Assembly: GCF_000292525.1 (NCBI RefSeq)
Contig: NZ_AEYF01000018.1
Span: 186,001 to 250,000, forward strand
DNA: 64,000 nt
Origin: Rhizobium sp. CCGE 510
GTDB lineage: Bacteria; Pseudomonadota; Alphaproteobacteria; Rhizobiales; Rhizobiaceae
Reading direction: 5' to 3'
Shown here: positions 34,690 to 43,477 of the stretch, in pieces
Layout: each line of letters opens with the position of its first letter
How positions within the stretch are numbered: the first letter of the stretch is position 1
The notes under the pieces: generated by a model
Told to the model about the DNA's origin: nothing
Seen by the model: the letters and a program-made list of their open reading frames with translations, nothing else
The model's database searches: none
Program-made: the position numbers and the translations under genes

Positions 34690-34841
34690 TTTAACCGAGT
34701 CTCGGGCAATTGCTGGATAAGATCACGAAAATACGCTAGGAATCTCTTTGAGCTTATTAAGAAAAATACCTTAAGGAAAACGCGCGGCCGATTGACGTCG
34801 CATTCGACCCATCGACCGTTCGCTCATTCCGGGACGACGCC

Positions 34842-35951
34842 GTGAAACGCCGAAACCTGTCTCTTGCCCTCCTCCTCGCCTTCGCAGCACCCGCCGCCGC
34901 GCAGACCAGTGCCGTCTGCGAAGATCTGCGCGGCCGTCTCGCCGACCTGCCGCGATCGATCGGCAATGGCAACGGCCCGGAAGCCCGCCAATATTCCAGC
35001 GCCATGGCCGAGCAGAACCTCGAGCTGCGCAAGGTCCGCAACGACCTGCGCAGTTACGGCTGCACCTCGGGCAGCATGGTGGTGATCGGCGGCGAGAATG
35101 CCGATTATTGCGCCGAGCTCTCGCAATCCGAATCCCGGATGATCGACAATATCGACTATCTCCAGGACCGCCGCAACGAGCTGGCCGGCCGGAACCGCGC
35201 CGATGACGGCGACCGCCGCGAACTGATGGCTGCGCTCGATCGCAACGGCTGTAACAGTGAGAACTTCTATGCGCCGGACGAGCGCAACGCCAACGACCCT
35301 GCCCCGAGCGTCGAGGAACAGGCGATGCGCAGCGATACCTTCATTCCGCTCGGCGGCGGTGAGGAGGCCGACCCGCGCTACGGCCTGCCGCGGGCCGACA
35401 TGCTGTCGCCGGTCAGCACCATGTGCGTGCGCAGCTGCGACGGCGGTTTCTTCCCGATCAGCTCGAACGCCACCTCGGTCGATTTCGGCCGCGACGCCCA
35501 GACCTGCGCCAAGATGTGCCCGGGGATCGAGACCCAACTGTTCTATCGCGAGGTGACGAGCACCGAAGCCTCGAACATGATCTCGGTCGCGACCGGCACA
35601 CCCTACAGTGCCATGAAAAACGCCTTTGCCTACAAGAACCGCATGCCCGGCGAAAAGACTTCCTGCGCCTGCAATCTCACCGCCTATTATGACGAGATGC
35701 GCGGCAACCAGGCCGTAAGCCCGCCGCCGCAACAAGGCTCGATCACCACCATCCACACCAATCCGCCGGTCAAGGATAGTGCGGCTGCGGCGCCGCAGCC
35801 ATCCGTGCCGGAGCGCCCTTACGACCCAACCCAGAACAAGGTCCGCCAGGTGGGGCCGCAGTTCCTCGCCGGTGACCAGGGCTCGATCGATCTCGCCAAT
35901 CCTGCCGCCCCTGGCCCCCAACCGCAGCAGCAGCCTCAGCAACAGCAGTAA
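34842..35951 (+). CDS. Exported DUF2865 protein
   Basis: A 369-aa secreted protein of unknown function. It has a signal peptide at 1-20 (LLAFAAPAAAQ) and a helical N-terminal part with LRKVRNDLRSYGC. Then comes the DUF2865 core, with paired cysteines in MCVRSCDGGFFPIS, DAQTCAKMCPG and EKTSCACNL and the SMKNAFAYKNR-like segment TPYSAMKNAFAYKNR. The tail is rich in Pro and Gln and ends in a poly-Gln tract. Cysteine pairing suggests a disulfide-stabilised periplasmic domain. GTG start at 34842, with GGGA upstream. It converges on bluB with five bases between stops. Confidence 0.82.
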   Translation: MKRRNLSLALLLAFAAPAAAQTSAVCEDLRGRLADLPRSIGNGNGPEARQYSSAMAEQNLELRKVRNDLRSYGCTSGSMVVIGGENADYCAELSQSESRMIDNIDYLQDRRNELAGRNRADDGDRRELMAALDRNGCNSENFYAPDERNANDPAPSVEEQAMRSDTFIPLGGGEEADPRYGLPRADMLSPVSTMCVRSCDGGFFPISSNATSVDFGRDAQTCAKMCPGIETQLFYREVTSTEASNMISVATGTPYSAMKNAFAYKNRMPGEKTSCACNLTAYYDEMRGNQAVSPPPQQGSITTIHTNPPVKDSAAAAPQPSVPERPYDPTQNKVRQVGPQFLAGDQGSIDLANPAAPGPQPQQQPQQQQ

Positions 35952-35955
35952 TTGG

Positions 35956-36693
<738 letters not shown>

Positions 36694-36697
36694 CTAT

Positions 36698-36862
36698 CTT
36701 GCCAGGCCGGTCTTCTGACTTGGCGTCATCCGTCTGCCGCAGCCTTCCCGGCAAAACCAGTGGCATGATAAGCGGCAGACGTCGGCCTTACAGCGTTGGG
36801 CACGTTCCGGTCTTGCACCGGATTCCCGATTCTCCCGCCTGGCCGGCGGGCACCTGACGGCG
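36698..36862 (-). promoter_or_regulatory. Cobalamin riboswitch upstream of bluB
   Basis: Read on the minus strand, the leader shows the GGGAATCCGGTGCAAGACCGG block with its P5 hairpin, then the conserved GCCACTGG B12 box (complement at 36757-36764) and the closing AGAAGACCGGCC. The order and spacing are those of AdoCbl riboswitches. Downstream, at about 36660-36690, CAACCCGC and GCGGTTG can pair shortly before the bluB start, a possible expression platform acting on translation. Confidence 0.93.
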
Positions 36863-36922
36863 CATCTATTTCAGGAAACGTGTGCTACCGCAAGCCGGCG
36901 CTCATGCCGCATTCACCTGCAT

Positions 36923-38449
36923 GTGACATCGCTCGCATGGACAGGCTTGCATCGCTGCCTTAGAACTGAATCGATCCCGATCGACGCCGGTGGCGCCGCG
37001 ATTTGTCTATTTGCATCCCGGTTGCCCGTGCCCCGTCTCACGCCCATGATCCTTGCGGTCGCCCTGTTCATGGAACAGATGGATTCGACCGTCATCGCCA
37101 CCAGTCTGCCGGCGATCGCGGCCGATATCGGCACCTCGCCGATCGCGCTGAAGCTTGCCGTCACCAGCTATCTCGTGGCACTGGCGATCTTCATCCCGAT
37201 CAGCGGCTGGATGTCGGATCGTTTCGGTGCGCGCAATATCTTCCGTCTGGCGATCTTCGTTTTCATGATCGGCTCGATCGGCTGCGCCTTTTCCAATTCG
37301 ATCGCGGCCTTCGTCGCCGCGCGCCTCATCCAGGGCGCCGGCGGCTCGATGATGACGCCGGTCAGCCGCCTGCTGCTGGTCAGGGGAACGCCGCGCCACG
37401 AACTCGTCGATGCCATGGCCTGGCTGACCATTCCCGCGTTGATCGGCCCGATGATGGGTCCGCCGATCGGCGGTTTCCTCACCACCTATCTCAGCTGGCA
37501 CTGGATCTTCTGGATCAACGTGCCGATCGGCGTGCTTGGCATCATCCTCGTCACGCGTTTCCTGCCGGCAGTCGAGCCGCGCAGCCCGCGGCCGATGGAT
37601 TTTCCGGGCTTCTTTCTCTGCGGCATCGGCTTTTCCGGCTTCGTCTTCGGCCTGTCGGTGATCAGCCTGCCGGCCGTGCCGGTCATCTATGGTTATGTCA
37701 CGGTGGCTGTCGGCATCCTTGCCGGCCTCCTCTATCTCCTCCATGCCCGCCGCACGCCCTATCCGCTTCTCGATCCGAAGATGTTCCGTTACCCGATGTT
37801 CAGGGCGGCGATCCTCGGCGCCTCGAACTTCCGCATGGGGCTCGGCGCCCTGCCCTTTCTGATGCCGCTGATGCTGCAGCTCGGTTTCGGCCTGACGCCG
37901 CTGCAATCGGGCTCGGTCACCTTCGTCAGCGCGCTCGGCTCCATGGGGTCGAAATTTGCCGCTTCGCGCACCTTCAATGCCTTCGGCTTCCGCACCGTGA
38001 TATCGATCACCACCTTGCTGGCGGCGATCTTCCTCGGCATCAACGGCCTCTTTACCGTCGAAACGCCGCTGTATTTGATCATGGCCTGCCTGCTGATCGG
38101 CGGCCTGTTCCGCTCCATGGCCTTCTCTGGCGTCAACGCCATGGCCTTCGGCGATGTCGATGATGCCGACAGCAGCCAGGCAACCGCGATCAACGCCGTT
38201 GCCCAGCGCATTTCGATGGCAATGGGTGTGGCGATCGCCGGCGGCATCCTCGAAATTTCGAGCAGCGTCCATGGCGGCAGGCTGCTGGTATCGGATTTCC
38301 ACATCGCCTTCTTCAGCGTCTCGGCGATTTCGGCACTGGCCTGCATCACCTTCCTGCGCCTGCCGCGCGATGCCGGCGCCGAACTGACGACGCGCCGCCG
38401 CAAACGCCGCAAACCCGAGCCCGAAGAGGCGATCGCGGAAAACAGCTGA
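36923..38449 (+). CDS. MFS drug-type transporter (DHA2/EmrB-like)
   Basis: A protein of up to 508 aa with about 14 predicted helices. Key motifs are LFMEQMDSTVIATSLPAIA (helix 1 motif of the DHA2 group), SGWMSDRFGARNIFRLA (motif A) and the helix-5 motif GPPIGGFLTTYLSWHWIFWINVP. It ends in a basic RRRKRRK tail. Proton-driven export of hydrophobic compounds is the family role. The start is uncertain: the GTG at 36923 is the longest, but helix 1 begins only near residue 40, so an internal start around 37019-37049 is plausible. It is divergent from the bluB riboswitch. Confidence 0.87.
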   Translation: MTSLAWTGLHRCLRTESIPIDAGGAAICLFASRLPVPRLTPMILAVALFMEQMDSTVIATSLPAIAADIGTSPIALKLAVTSYLVALAIFIPISGWMSDRFGARNIFRLAIFVFMIGSIGCAFSNSIAAFVAARLIQGAGGSMMTPVSRLLLVRGTPRHELVDAMAWLTIPALIGPMMGPPIGGFLTTYLSWHWIFWINVPIGVLGIILVTRFLPAVEPRSPRPMDFPGFFLCGIGFSGFVFGLSVISLPAVPVIYGYVTVAVGILAGLLYLLHARRTPYPLLDPKMFRYPMFRAAILGASNFRMGLGALPFLMPLMLQLGFGLTPLQSGSVTFVSALGSMGSKFAASRTFNAFGFRTVISITTLLAAIFLGINGLFTVETPLYLIMACLLIGGLFRSMAFSGVNAMAFGDVDDADSSQATAINAVAQRISMAMGVAIAGGILEISSSVHGGRLLVSDFHIAFFSVSAISALACITFLRLPRDAGAELTTRRRKRRKPEPEEAIAENS

Positions 38450-38678
38450 GCAATGCAAATTTCCGGCGGGCGCAACGGCGACATGATACGCGCAAGCTCC
38501 GGCATCCCATTCTACTTTATGATTTATTCACACATCAACGACACACTCCGTTTGCGCGTTTTGGGTTGCTATCAGGACATGGGCATGAGCGCTCGTGATG
38601 TGACCGTCAGCGGCGATGCCCGTATTGATACGCCGGTCGGAAACATGCCCGACTGAGCCGCAATTCCAGGCCCGCGGA

Positions 38679-40571
38679 ATGTTCCAGTTTTTGAAAACGA
38701 TGCCTCTGACAGCCAAGCTGGCGGCGATTATCGTTGCCGTCAATCTTTGCGGCATTTCCGCTTTCGCCACCTACACCTGGATGTACGAAACCAAGGCGTT
38801 GATCGACGGCGCCAAAGCGAACTGGTCCAAGGATGCGGAGCAGTTTGCGTCGCTGGCCGCCGGCGGCGTGAAATGGGGCAAGGCAAACGCCGTGCGTGAG
38901 GCCTATTCGCTCTACCGCGACGACCCTTCGCTCGATCTTGTGCAGTTTGCCGCCTTCAACGCCGAACCTTCAGCCGTCGATACCTGGACACGTGACGGCA
39001 TCAGCGGTTTGCCGGCACCGGCCGATCTGGCAAAGGGCTTAAGCGCGAAGCCGGAAAAGACCACCATCGATGACGGCGGGATATCTGCCGGCGTGGTGAC
39101 GATCACCGCGCCGCTTCCGCTCGACAAGTCGGGCAAGGCCACCGGTTACATCGTCACCAATTGGTCCGTCGAAAAAATCGCTGCCGAAGTCAGGCAGAAG
39201 GTTTTGATTTCGCTGCTGACGCAGTTCATGATCACCGCCTTGGCCGTCGTCGCTTTCCTTCTCGCTATGCGCAGCCTCGTCGGCCGCCCTCTCAGGATTC
39301 TCAGCGAACGGATCAGCGCCTTGCAGAAAGGCGATCTGGCCTCTCCCGTCACCTACAGGGAAAATGGCGATGAGATCGGTTTCCTGGCACGTGCCTTGGA
39401 GGTCTTCCGTAACGAGGCAATTGCCAAGGTCGAAAGGGAGCAAACCGCTGCCGAGCAGAGCGCCTCGTTCGACGCCGAACGGGCGCGCAATGCATCATTG
39501 ACGGAAGAGGCCAACAACGCGCAGCGGCTGGTCATGACCGCGCTCGCCAATGAATTGGAAAAGCTTGCCGCGGGTGACTTCTCGATACATCTGGCCGATC
39601 TCGGCCCCGAATTCGATAAACTGCGGCAGGATTTCAACCGCATGGTCGAAGCGGTCGCGGCAGCACTGACCGAGATCAAGACCGCTTCCGTTGCGGTCGA
39701 AGGCGGGTCAAGCGAAATAGCCTCCTCCGCCGATCAGCTCGCCAAGCGGACCGAACAACAGGCAGCAGCCTTGGAACAGACCGCCGCCGCACTGGATGAG
39801 GTGACCACCACGGTCAGAGCATCGTCGCAGCGGGCTGAAAATGCCGGGAAGCTGGTCGAGGAGACAAAGCGCAGCGCTCATCTCTCGGCGACCGTGGTGC
39901 GTGACGCGATCGGAGCGATGGACCGGATTCAGACCTCATCGAGCCAGATCGGCCGGATCATCGGCGTCATCGATGAAATCGCCTTTCAGACGAACCTGCT
40001 GGCGCTGAATGCCGGCGTCGAGGCGGCGCGCGCCGGCGAAGCCGGCAAAGGCTTTGCGGTCGTCGCGCAGGAGGTGCGGGAACTCGCCCAACGGTCCGCC
40101 AATGCGGCAAAGGAAATCAAGAACCTGATCAATGTCTCCGGTCAGGAGGTTGCCGCAGGCGTCGGGCTGGTGAACGAAACCGGCGATGCCCTGTTGAAGA
40201 TCGAGGAGCAGATCAACCGCATCAGCGACAGTATCGCCTCCATCGTTCAGTCCTATCGCGAACAGGCGACGGGTCTGCAGGAAATCAATGGCGCGATCAA
40301 CCAGATGGATCAGGCGACACAGCAGAACGCGGCGATGGTCGAGGAAACCAACGCGGCCTGCCAGGAGCTGCTGACCCAGGGACGCCTTCTGCAGGACTCA
40401 GCCGGCAGGTTCACTGTTGGCGTCTCTGCCGCCAGCCCGCCCAAAACCGCTCAGCCGAGCGTTCGTCAATCTCGCCCCGAGCCCAGGGCCCCCGAACCCA
40501 GGGCCTTTGTGCAGCGGCATGCAGGAAATGCCGCCGTTGCCGCTGCTCCCGGTGCCTGGGAAGAGTTCTGA
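38679..40571 (+). CDS. Methyl-accepting chemotaxis protein
   Basis: A 630-aa chemoreceptor. It has a helix at 12-32, a periplasmic sensor domain of about 140 residues, a second helix at 175-199, a HAMP domain (RPLRILSERISALQKGD) and a full signalling hairpin with IAFQTNLLALNAGVEAARAG. It ends in AWEEF, a Trp-x-x-Phe tail like the CheR/CheB docking pentapeptide NWETF, on a flexible Pro/Ala linker, so methylation enzymes probably tether here. The sensor part resembles a single-cache fold; the ligand is unknown. The ATG at 38679 precedes helix 1. The following gene, 61 bases on, may be its partner. Confidence 0.93.
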   Translation: MFQFLKTMPLTAKLAAIIVAVNLCGISAFATYTWMYETKALIDGAKANWSKDAEQFASLAAGGVKWGKANAVREAYSLYRDDPSLDLVQFAAFNAEPSAVDTWTRDGISGLPAPADLAKGLSAKPEKTTIDDGGISAGVVTITAPLPLDKSGKATGYIVTNWSVEKIAAEVRQKVLISLLTQFMITALAVVAFLLAMRSLVGRPLRILSERISALQKGDLASPVTYRENGDEIGFLARALEVFRNEAIAKVEREQTAAEQSASFDAERARNASLTEEANNAQRLVMTALANELEKLAAGDFSIHLADLGPEFDKLRQDFNRMVEAVAAALTEIKTASVAVEGGSSEIASSADQLAKRTEQQAAALEQTAAALDEVTTTVRASSQRAENAGKLVEETKRSAHLSATVVRDAIGAMDRIQTSSSQIGRIIGVIDEIAFQTNLLALNAGVEAARAGEAGKGFAVVAQEVRELAQRSANAAKEIKNLINVSGQEVAAGVGLVNETGDALLKIEEQINRISDSIASIVQSYREQATGLQEINGAINQMDQATQQNAAMVEETNAACQELLTQGRLLQDSAGRFTVGVSAASPPKTAQPSVRQSRPEPRAPEPRAFVQRHAGNAAVAAAPGAWEEF

Positions 40572-40632
40572 CCCCACCTTCGTTCAATACGCTTTTATTC
40601 CACAGCACCCCATAATCAGGAAGGGAACAGTT

Positions 40633-41214
40633 ATGAAGAAAGTCGTCTCCGCATTTCTTTTGGCCTGCACCGCAATTGCCGTGTCGACGGGCGTATCCAT
40701 GGCCCAGGATGCGAAGCTCGCCCCGATCTCCGACTACGTGACAAGCGACGTAAAACCCTGGCTGAACGATCCGGTCGTCATCGAAGCGATCAAGGCGCAG
40801 AACGCCGCAAACGCCAATTTGGCCCAGGGCGATATCGACGCCCTCGATAAGAAGTGGCGCGCCGAAGTCGATGGCTCCGACCATTCGATGATCGACGGCG
40901 TGCTCGGCAATGCACTGTCGAAATTCCTTCAGGAAAAGAAGGCTGCGTCCAACGGCAAGATTGCCGAGATCTTCGTCATGGATGCAAAAGGGCTGAATGT
41001 CGGTCAAAGCGATCCCACGTCCGACTACTGGCAGGGTGACGAGGGCAAGTTCCAGAAGTCCTTCGGAGCCGGCAAGGACGCTGTTTTCGTCGATGATATC
41101 GAAAAGGACGAATCGACCCAGGCGCTGCAGTCGCAGGCAAGCGTCACGATTTCCGACGAAAAGGGAACGCCGATCGGCGCCATCACCGTCGGCGTGAACG
41201 TCGACGCCCTGTGA
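40633..41214 (+). CDS. Periplasmic cache-like protein beside the chemoreceptor
   Basis: A 193-aa secreted protein: signal peptide 1-24 (to SMAQDA), then a compact domain. The segment IAEIFVMDAKGLNVGQSDPT followed by DYWQGDEGKFQKSF closely recalls the ligand-binding half of PDC/cache sensor domains, yet there is no anchor or output domain. The end SVTISDEKGTPIGAITVGVN is the typical final strand pair of such folds. AGGAAGGGA precedes the ATG. Its position right after the chemoreceptor suggests a soluble binding protein that presents ligand to it. This is inference from fold pattern and context. Confidence 0.72.
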   Translation: MKKVVSAFLLACTAIAVSTGVSMAQDAKLAPISDYVTSDVKPWLNDPVVIEAIKAQNAANANLAQGDIDALDKKWRAEVDGSDHSMIDGVLGNALSKFLQEKKAASNGKIAEIFVMDAKGLNVGQSDPTSDYWQGDEGKFQKSFGAGKDAVFVDDIEKDESTQALQSQASVTISDEKGTPIGAITVGVNVDAL

Positions 41215-41389
41215 TCTCAGCGCCTTCGTTTCGTTTGTTGTCTTAATACCGATGCATATCGCCCAGAAGCAGCGCGCTTTTGGGCGATCACTTTAAGCCT
41301 CCTGCTGCAATTGAGCCACGGCTGAGCGCCCGGCTTTTGCGCCGCAAATTCTGCGTGACAATGCGCGGCCGCGACGCTACATACGCCTG

Positions 41390-41464
41390 ATGTCGACCAC
41401 TTCGATCTACGCCTCGCGATTTTATTGGTACCGCTGCTCCCAGCGGACGCGGGTCCATGCGTAA
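41390..41464 (+). CDS. Aromatic leader peptide of the DAHP synthase attenuator
   Basis: A 24-codon ORF beginning MSTTSIYASR and ending at TAA 41462-41464. It carries four consecutive aromatic residues F11-Y12-W13-Y14 plus Y7, an unlikely chance event. The codons for these lie immediately before an RNA hairpin, and a T-run terminator follows 28 bases after the stop, upstream of a DAHP synthase gene. This is the architecture of ribosome-mediated attenuation. No strong Shine-Dalgarno is seen before the ATG, so the exact start is the weakest part of the call. Confidence 0.75.
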   Translation: MSTTSIYASRFYWYRCSQRTRVHA

Positions 41465-41520
41465 CTGAAATCGACGCAACGACAACCCGAACAGCCGCTA
41501 GTCTACCTGGCGGCTTTTTT
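41431..41520 (+). promoter_or_regulatory. Attenuator with competing hairpins upstream of aroG
   Basis: Arm 1 CCGCTG (41431-41436) pairs with arm 2 CAGCGG (41441-41446) around CTCC. Arm 3 AGCCGCTAG (41493-41501) pairs with arm 4 CTGGCGGCT (41507-41515), giving a 9-bp stem with one G-U followed by TTTTTT, an intrinsic terminator. Arm 2 AGCGG is also complementary to CCGCT (41495-41499) within arm 3, forming the antiterminator. Arm 1 begins at the end of the codon run for F-Y-W-Y, so a ribosome stalled there would mask arm 1 and favour the 2:3 pairing. Confidence 0.75.
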
Positions 41521-41554
41521 GTTCCGCACGGTATGACCAAACAGGAGCCTTACC

Positions 41555-42622
41555 GTGTCTGATACCATTGATGATCTGCGAATCCTCGAGATCACCCCGC
41601 TGACCAAACCCGCCGATATGATCGCCGAAATCCACCGCAATGCCGCCGTCACCGCAACCGTGACCAGCAATCGTGATGCGATCCATAAGATTCTTCATGG
41701 CGAGGACGATCGCCTGATCGTCGTGATCGGCCCCTGCTCCATCCACGACCCGATTGCCGCCCGGGAATATGCAGCGCGGCTGGAGGAACAGCGACGGCGC
41801 TTCGCCGGCGATCTCGAGATCGTCATGCGCGTCTATTTCGAAAAACCCCGCACCACCGTCGGCTGGAAGGGCCTGATCAACGACCCGCATCTCGACGGCA
41901 GCTACCGCATCGAGGAAGGCTTGAGGATCGCCAGACGCCTGCTGCTCGATATCAATGCGACGGGGCTTCCCGCCGGCGCCGAATTCCTCGACACGATCAC
42001 GCCGCAATACATTGCCGACCTGGTCAGCTGGGGTGCGATCGGCGCGCGCACGACCGAAAGCCAGATCCACCGTCAGCTTGCCTCCGGCCTTTCCTGCCCG
42101 ATCGGTTTCAAGAACGGCACCGACGGCGGCGCACGTGTGGCGCTCGACGCCATCCTTGCCGCCTCGCAGCCGCATCACTTCCCGGCCGTCACCAAGGACG
42201 GACAGGCTGGCATCGCCTCGACGACCGGCAATGAGGACTGCCACATCATTCTGCGCGGCGGCAAACAGCCGAACTACGAAGCGGCCGATGTCGAAGCGGT
42301 CACGGCCGAGGCCGTCAAGCTCGGCCTGACCCCGCGCATCCTCATCGACGCCAGCCATGCCAATAGCGGCAAGGATCCGCTGAACCAGCCGCGCGTCGTC
42401 AGATCCGTGGCCGCGCAGATCGCCGCCGGAAACCGTCATATCAAGGGCATGATGATCGAGAGCAACCTCGTCGCCGGTCGCCAGGATCTCGTTCCCGGCA
42501 AACCGCTGGTCTACGGCCAGTCCATCACCGACGGCTGCATCGACTGGGACATGTCGTTAACGACGCTGGAAGACCTGGCGCAATCCGCCCGCGCGCGGCG
42601 CAAGGCCGCCGTCGCAGCCTGA
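41555..42622 (+). CDS. aroG: Class I DAHP synthase (AroG/AroF/AroH type)
   Basis: A 355-aa enzyme catalysing the first step of the shikimate pathway from phosphoenolpyruvate and erythrose-4-phosphate. Signature elements are VVIGPCSIHDP (metal-binding Cys), MRVYFEKPRTTVGWKGLIND, GARTTESQIHR, PIGFKNGTDGG and ILIDASHANSGKD, all colinear with the E. coli isoenzymes. It is preceded by the aromatic leader peptide and attenuator, so transcription should fall when charged Phe, Tyr or Trp tRNA is abundant. Feedback inhibition type cannot be read reliably. The ATG at 41555 follows CAGGAGCC. A second, unrelated class II enzyme is encoded at 52069-53442. Confidence 0.95.
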   Translation: MSDTIDDLRILEITPLTKPADMIAEIHRNAAVTATVTSNRDAIHKILHGEDDRLIVVIGPCSIHDPIAAREYAARLEEQRRRFAGDLEIVMRVYFEKPRTTVGWKGLINDPHLDGSYRIEEGLRIARRLLLDINATGLPAGAEFLDTITPQYIADLVSWGAIGARTTESQIHRQLASGLSCPIGFKNGTDGGARVALDAILAASQPHHFPAVTKDGQAGIASTTGNEDCHIILRGGKQPNYEAADVEAVTAEAVKLGLTPRILIDASHANSGKDPLNQPRVVRSVAAQIAAGNRHIKGMMIESNLVAGRQDLVPGKPLVYGQSITDGCIDWDMSLTTLEDLAQSARARRKAAVAA

Positions 42623-42637
42623 TAGACAGCATCAAGC

Positions 42638-42659
42638 GCGGCGGGCAGACACCCGCCGC
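42638..42659 (+). terminator. Hairpin after aroG
   Basis: GCGGCGGG (42638-42645) pairs with CCCGCCGC (42652-42659), 15 bases after the stop codon. There is no T run, so this is a weak or factor-assisted terminator at best. The following 180 bases hold nothing I recognise. Confidence 0.45.
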
Positions 42660-42842
42660 CCAACAGGGCAGTGGGTGTCAACCAGGTTATCTCACGGCTA
42701 CGCCTACCGGATACGGCTTCATAACTCACGCCCAGTCGATCGATCCAAGTTCCGATTTGAAAACTGCTACGAGCAACGTGGGGTTACCGCCACGCCACCA
42801 TGGGCGGAGCCCGGGCCACCAGCACGCGGAATAGGAGCAGAT

Positions 42843-43410
42843 TTAAAAGAGCTGCCGTGGATCCACTGAATCGGGCTCGTGTTCAGTCGCAACCCTGTAA
42901 TATGTACGCATGTTGTCGCGCTCTTTTTCGTAAGTCCACTTCAAGCCCCATCTGCATTCGTCCGTCATGCACTCACGGCTCTTCGAGTCGAACATATCGA
43001 GTTGAAATGCCTCGCCGTTGATTTCGCCGGTGATCGAGCCGGTTTTCCCCTTATCCTTCGATATGAGTTCAAACGCCCCTGCTCGACCATCCAGACAGTA
43101 GATCTTCCCGCGATAGGTTCGCTCGCCGGTCTCCAGCTTCCAGAAATTTGTCTTCACCTGCGATACGCTGTAGCGACCCTTGCATTGTTGCCTTTCGGCC
43201 GAGCCGATCTCAATCGTTCCCCCCCATCTGCTCACTCTCGTTACTTGCGATCACCGTTCCAAGCACCGGAGCACCCGTTGCGAGGTAGCTTCCCTCGACA
43301 CCACGGACAAAAAGATATGAACATCCTGCGAGCGTGAAACCCGCTGCCACCACGGAGCCGGCGATCGTGAAACCACGCAGCGCCCACGCGCATCTCAAGA
43401 CAGCCACCAA
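42843..43410 (-). pseudogene. Lipoprotein gene split by a G7 tract
   Basis: Two overlapping frames join into one protein if one base is removed. The first (43410-43210) encodes a lipoprotein signal with lipobox FTLAGC and runs to MGGND-stop. The second (to 42843) continues with the residues expected after MGG: TIEIGSAERQQCKG and on to GERTYRGKIYCLDGRAG. The junction is a run of seven G on the minus strand (C at 43219-43225); six G would restore a 188-codon frame. Cysteines at QQCKG, IYCLD and RECMTDEC suggest disulfides. It may be a real mutation, a phase-variable tract or a sequencing error. Function unknown. Confidence 0.65.
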
Positions 43411-43477
43411 GTCTATACCTCCAGGTTCATCGTTCGAGTAGGCGACCTCTCGATGTCATCAGATACCCACCACCCCA

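Noticed and set aside
34724..34790. Possible CtrA site in TTAAG...CTTAAG upstream of the DUF2865 gene
   Set aside because: The spacing between TTAA halves is ten bases, not seven.
37007..38458. 483-aa minus-strand frame opposite the MFS gene
   Set aside because: The plus strand encodes clear MFS motifs and helices; the antisense product is charged and without motifs.
41353..41392. Nine-codon ORF (ATG at 41361) ending TGATG into the aromatic leader peptide
   Set aside because: The stop-start overlap is suggestive, but the ORF has no ribosome site and so short a frame is expected by chance; kept only as a note for the attenuator.
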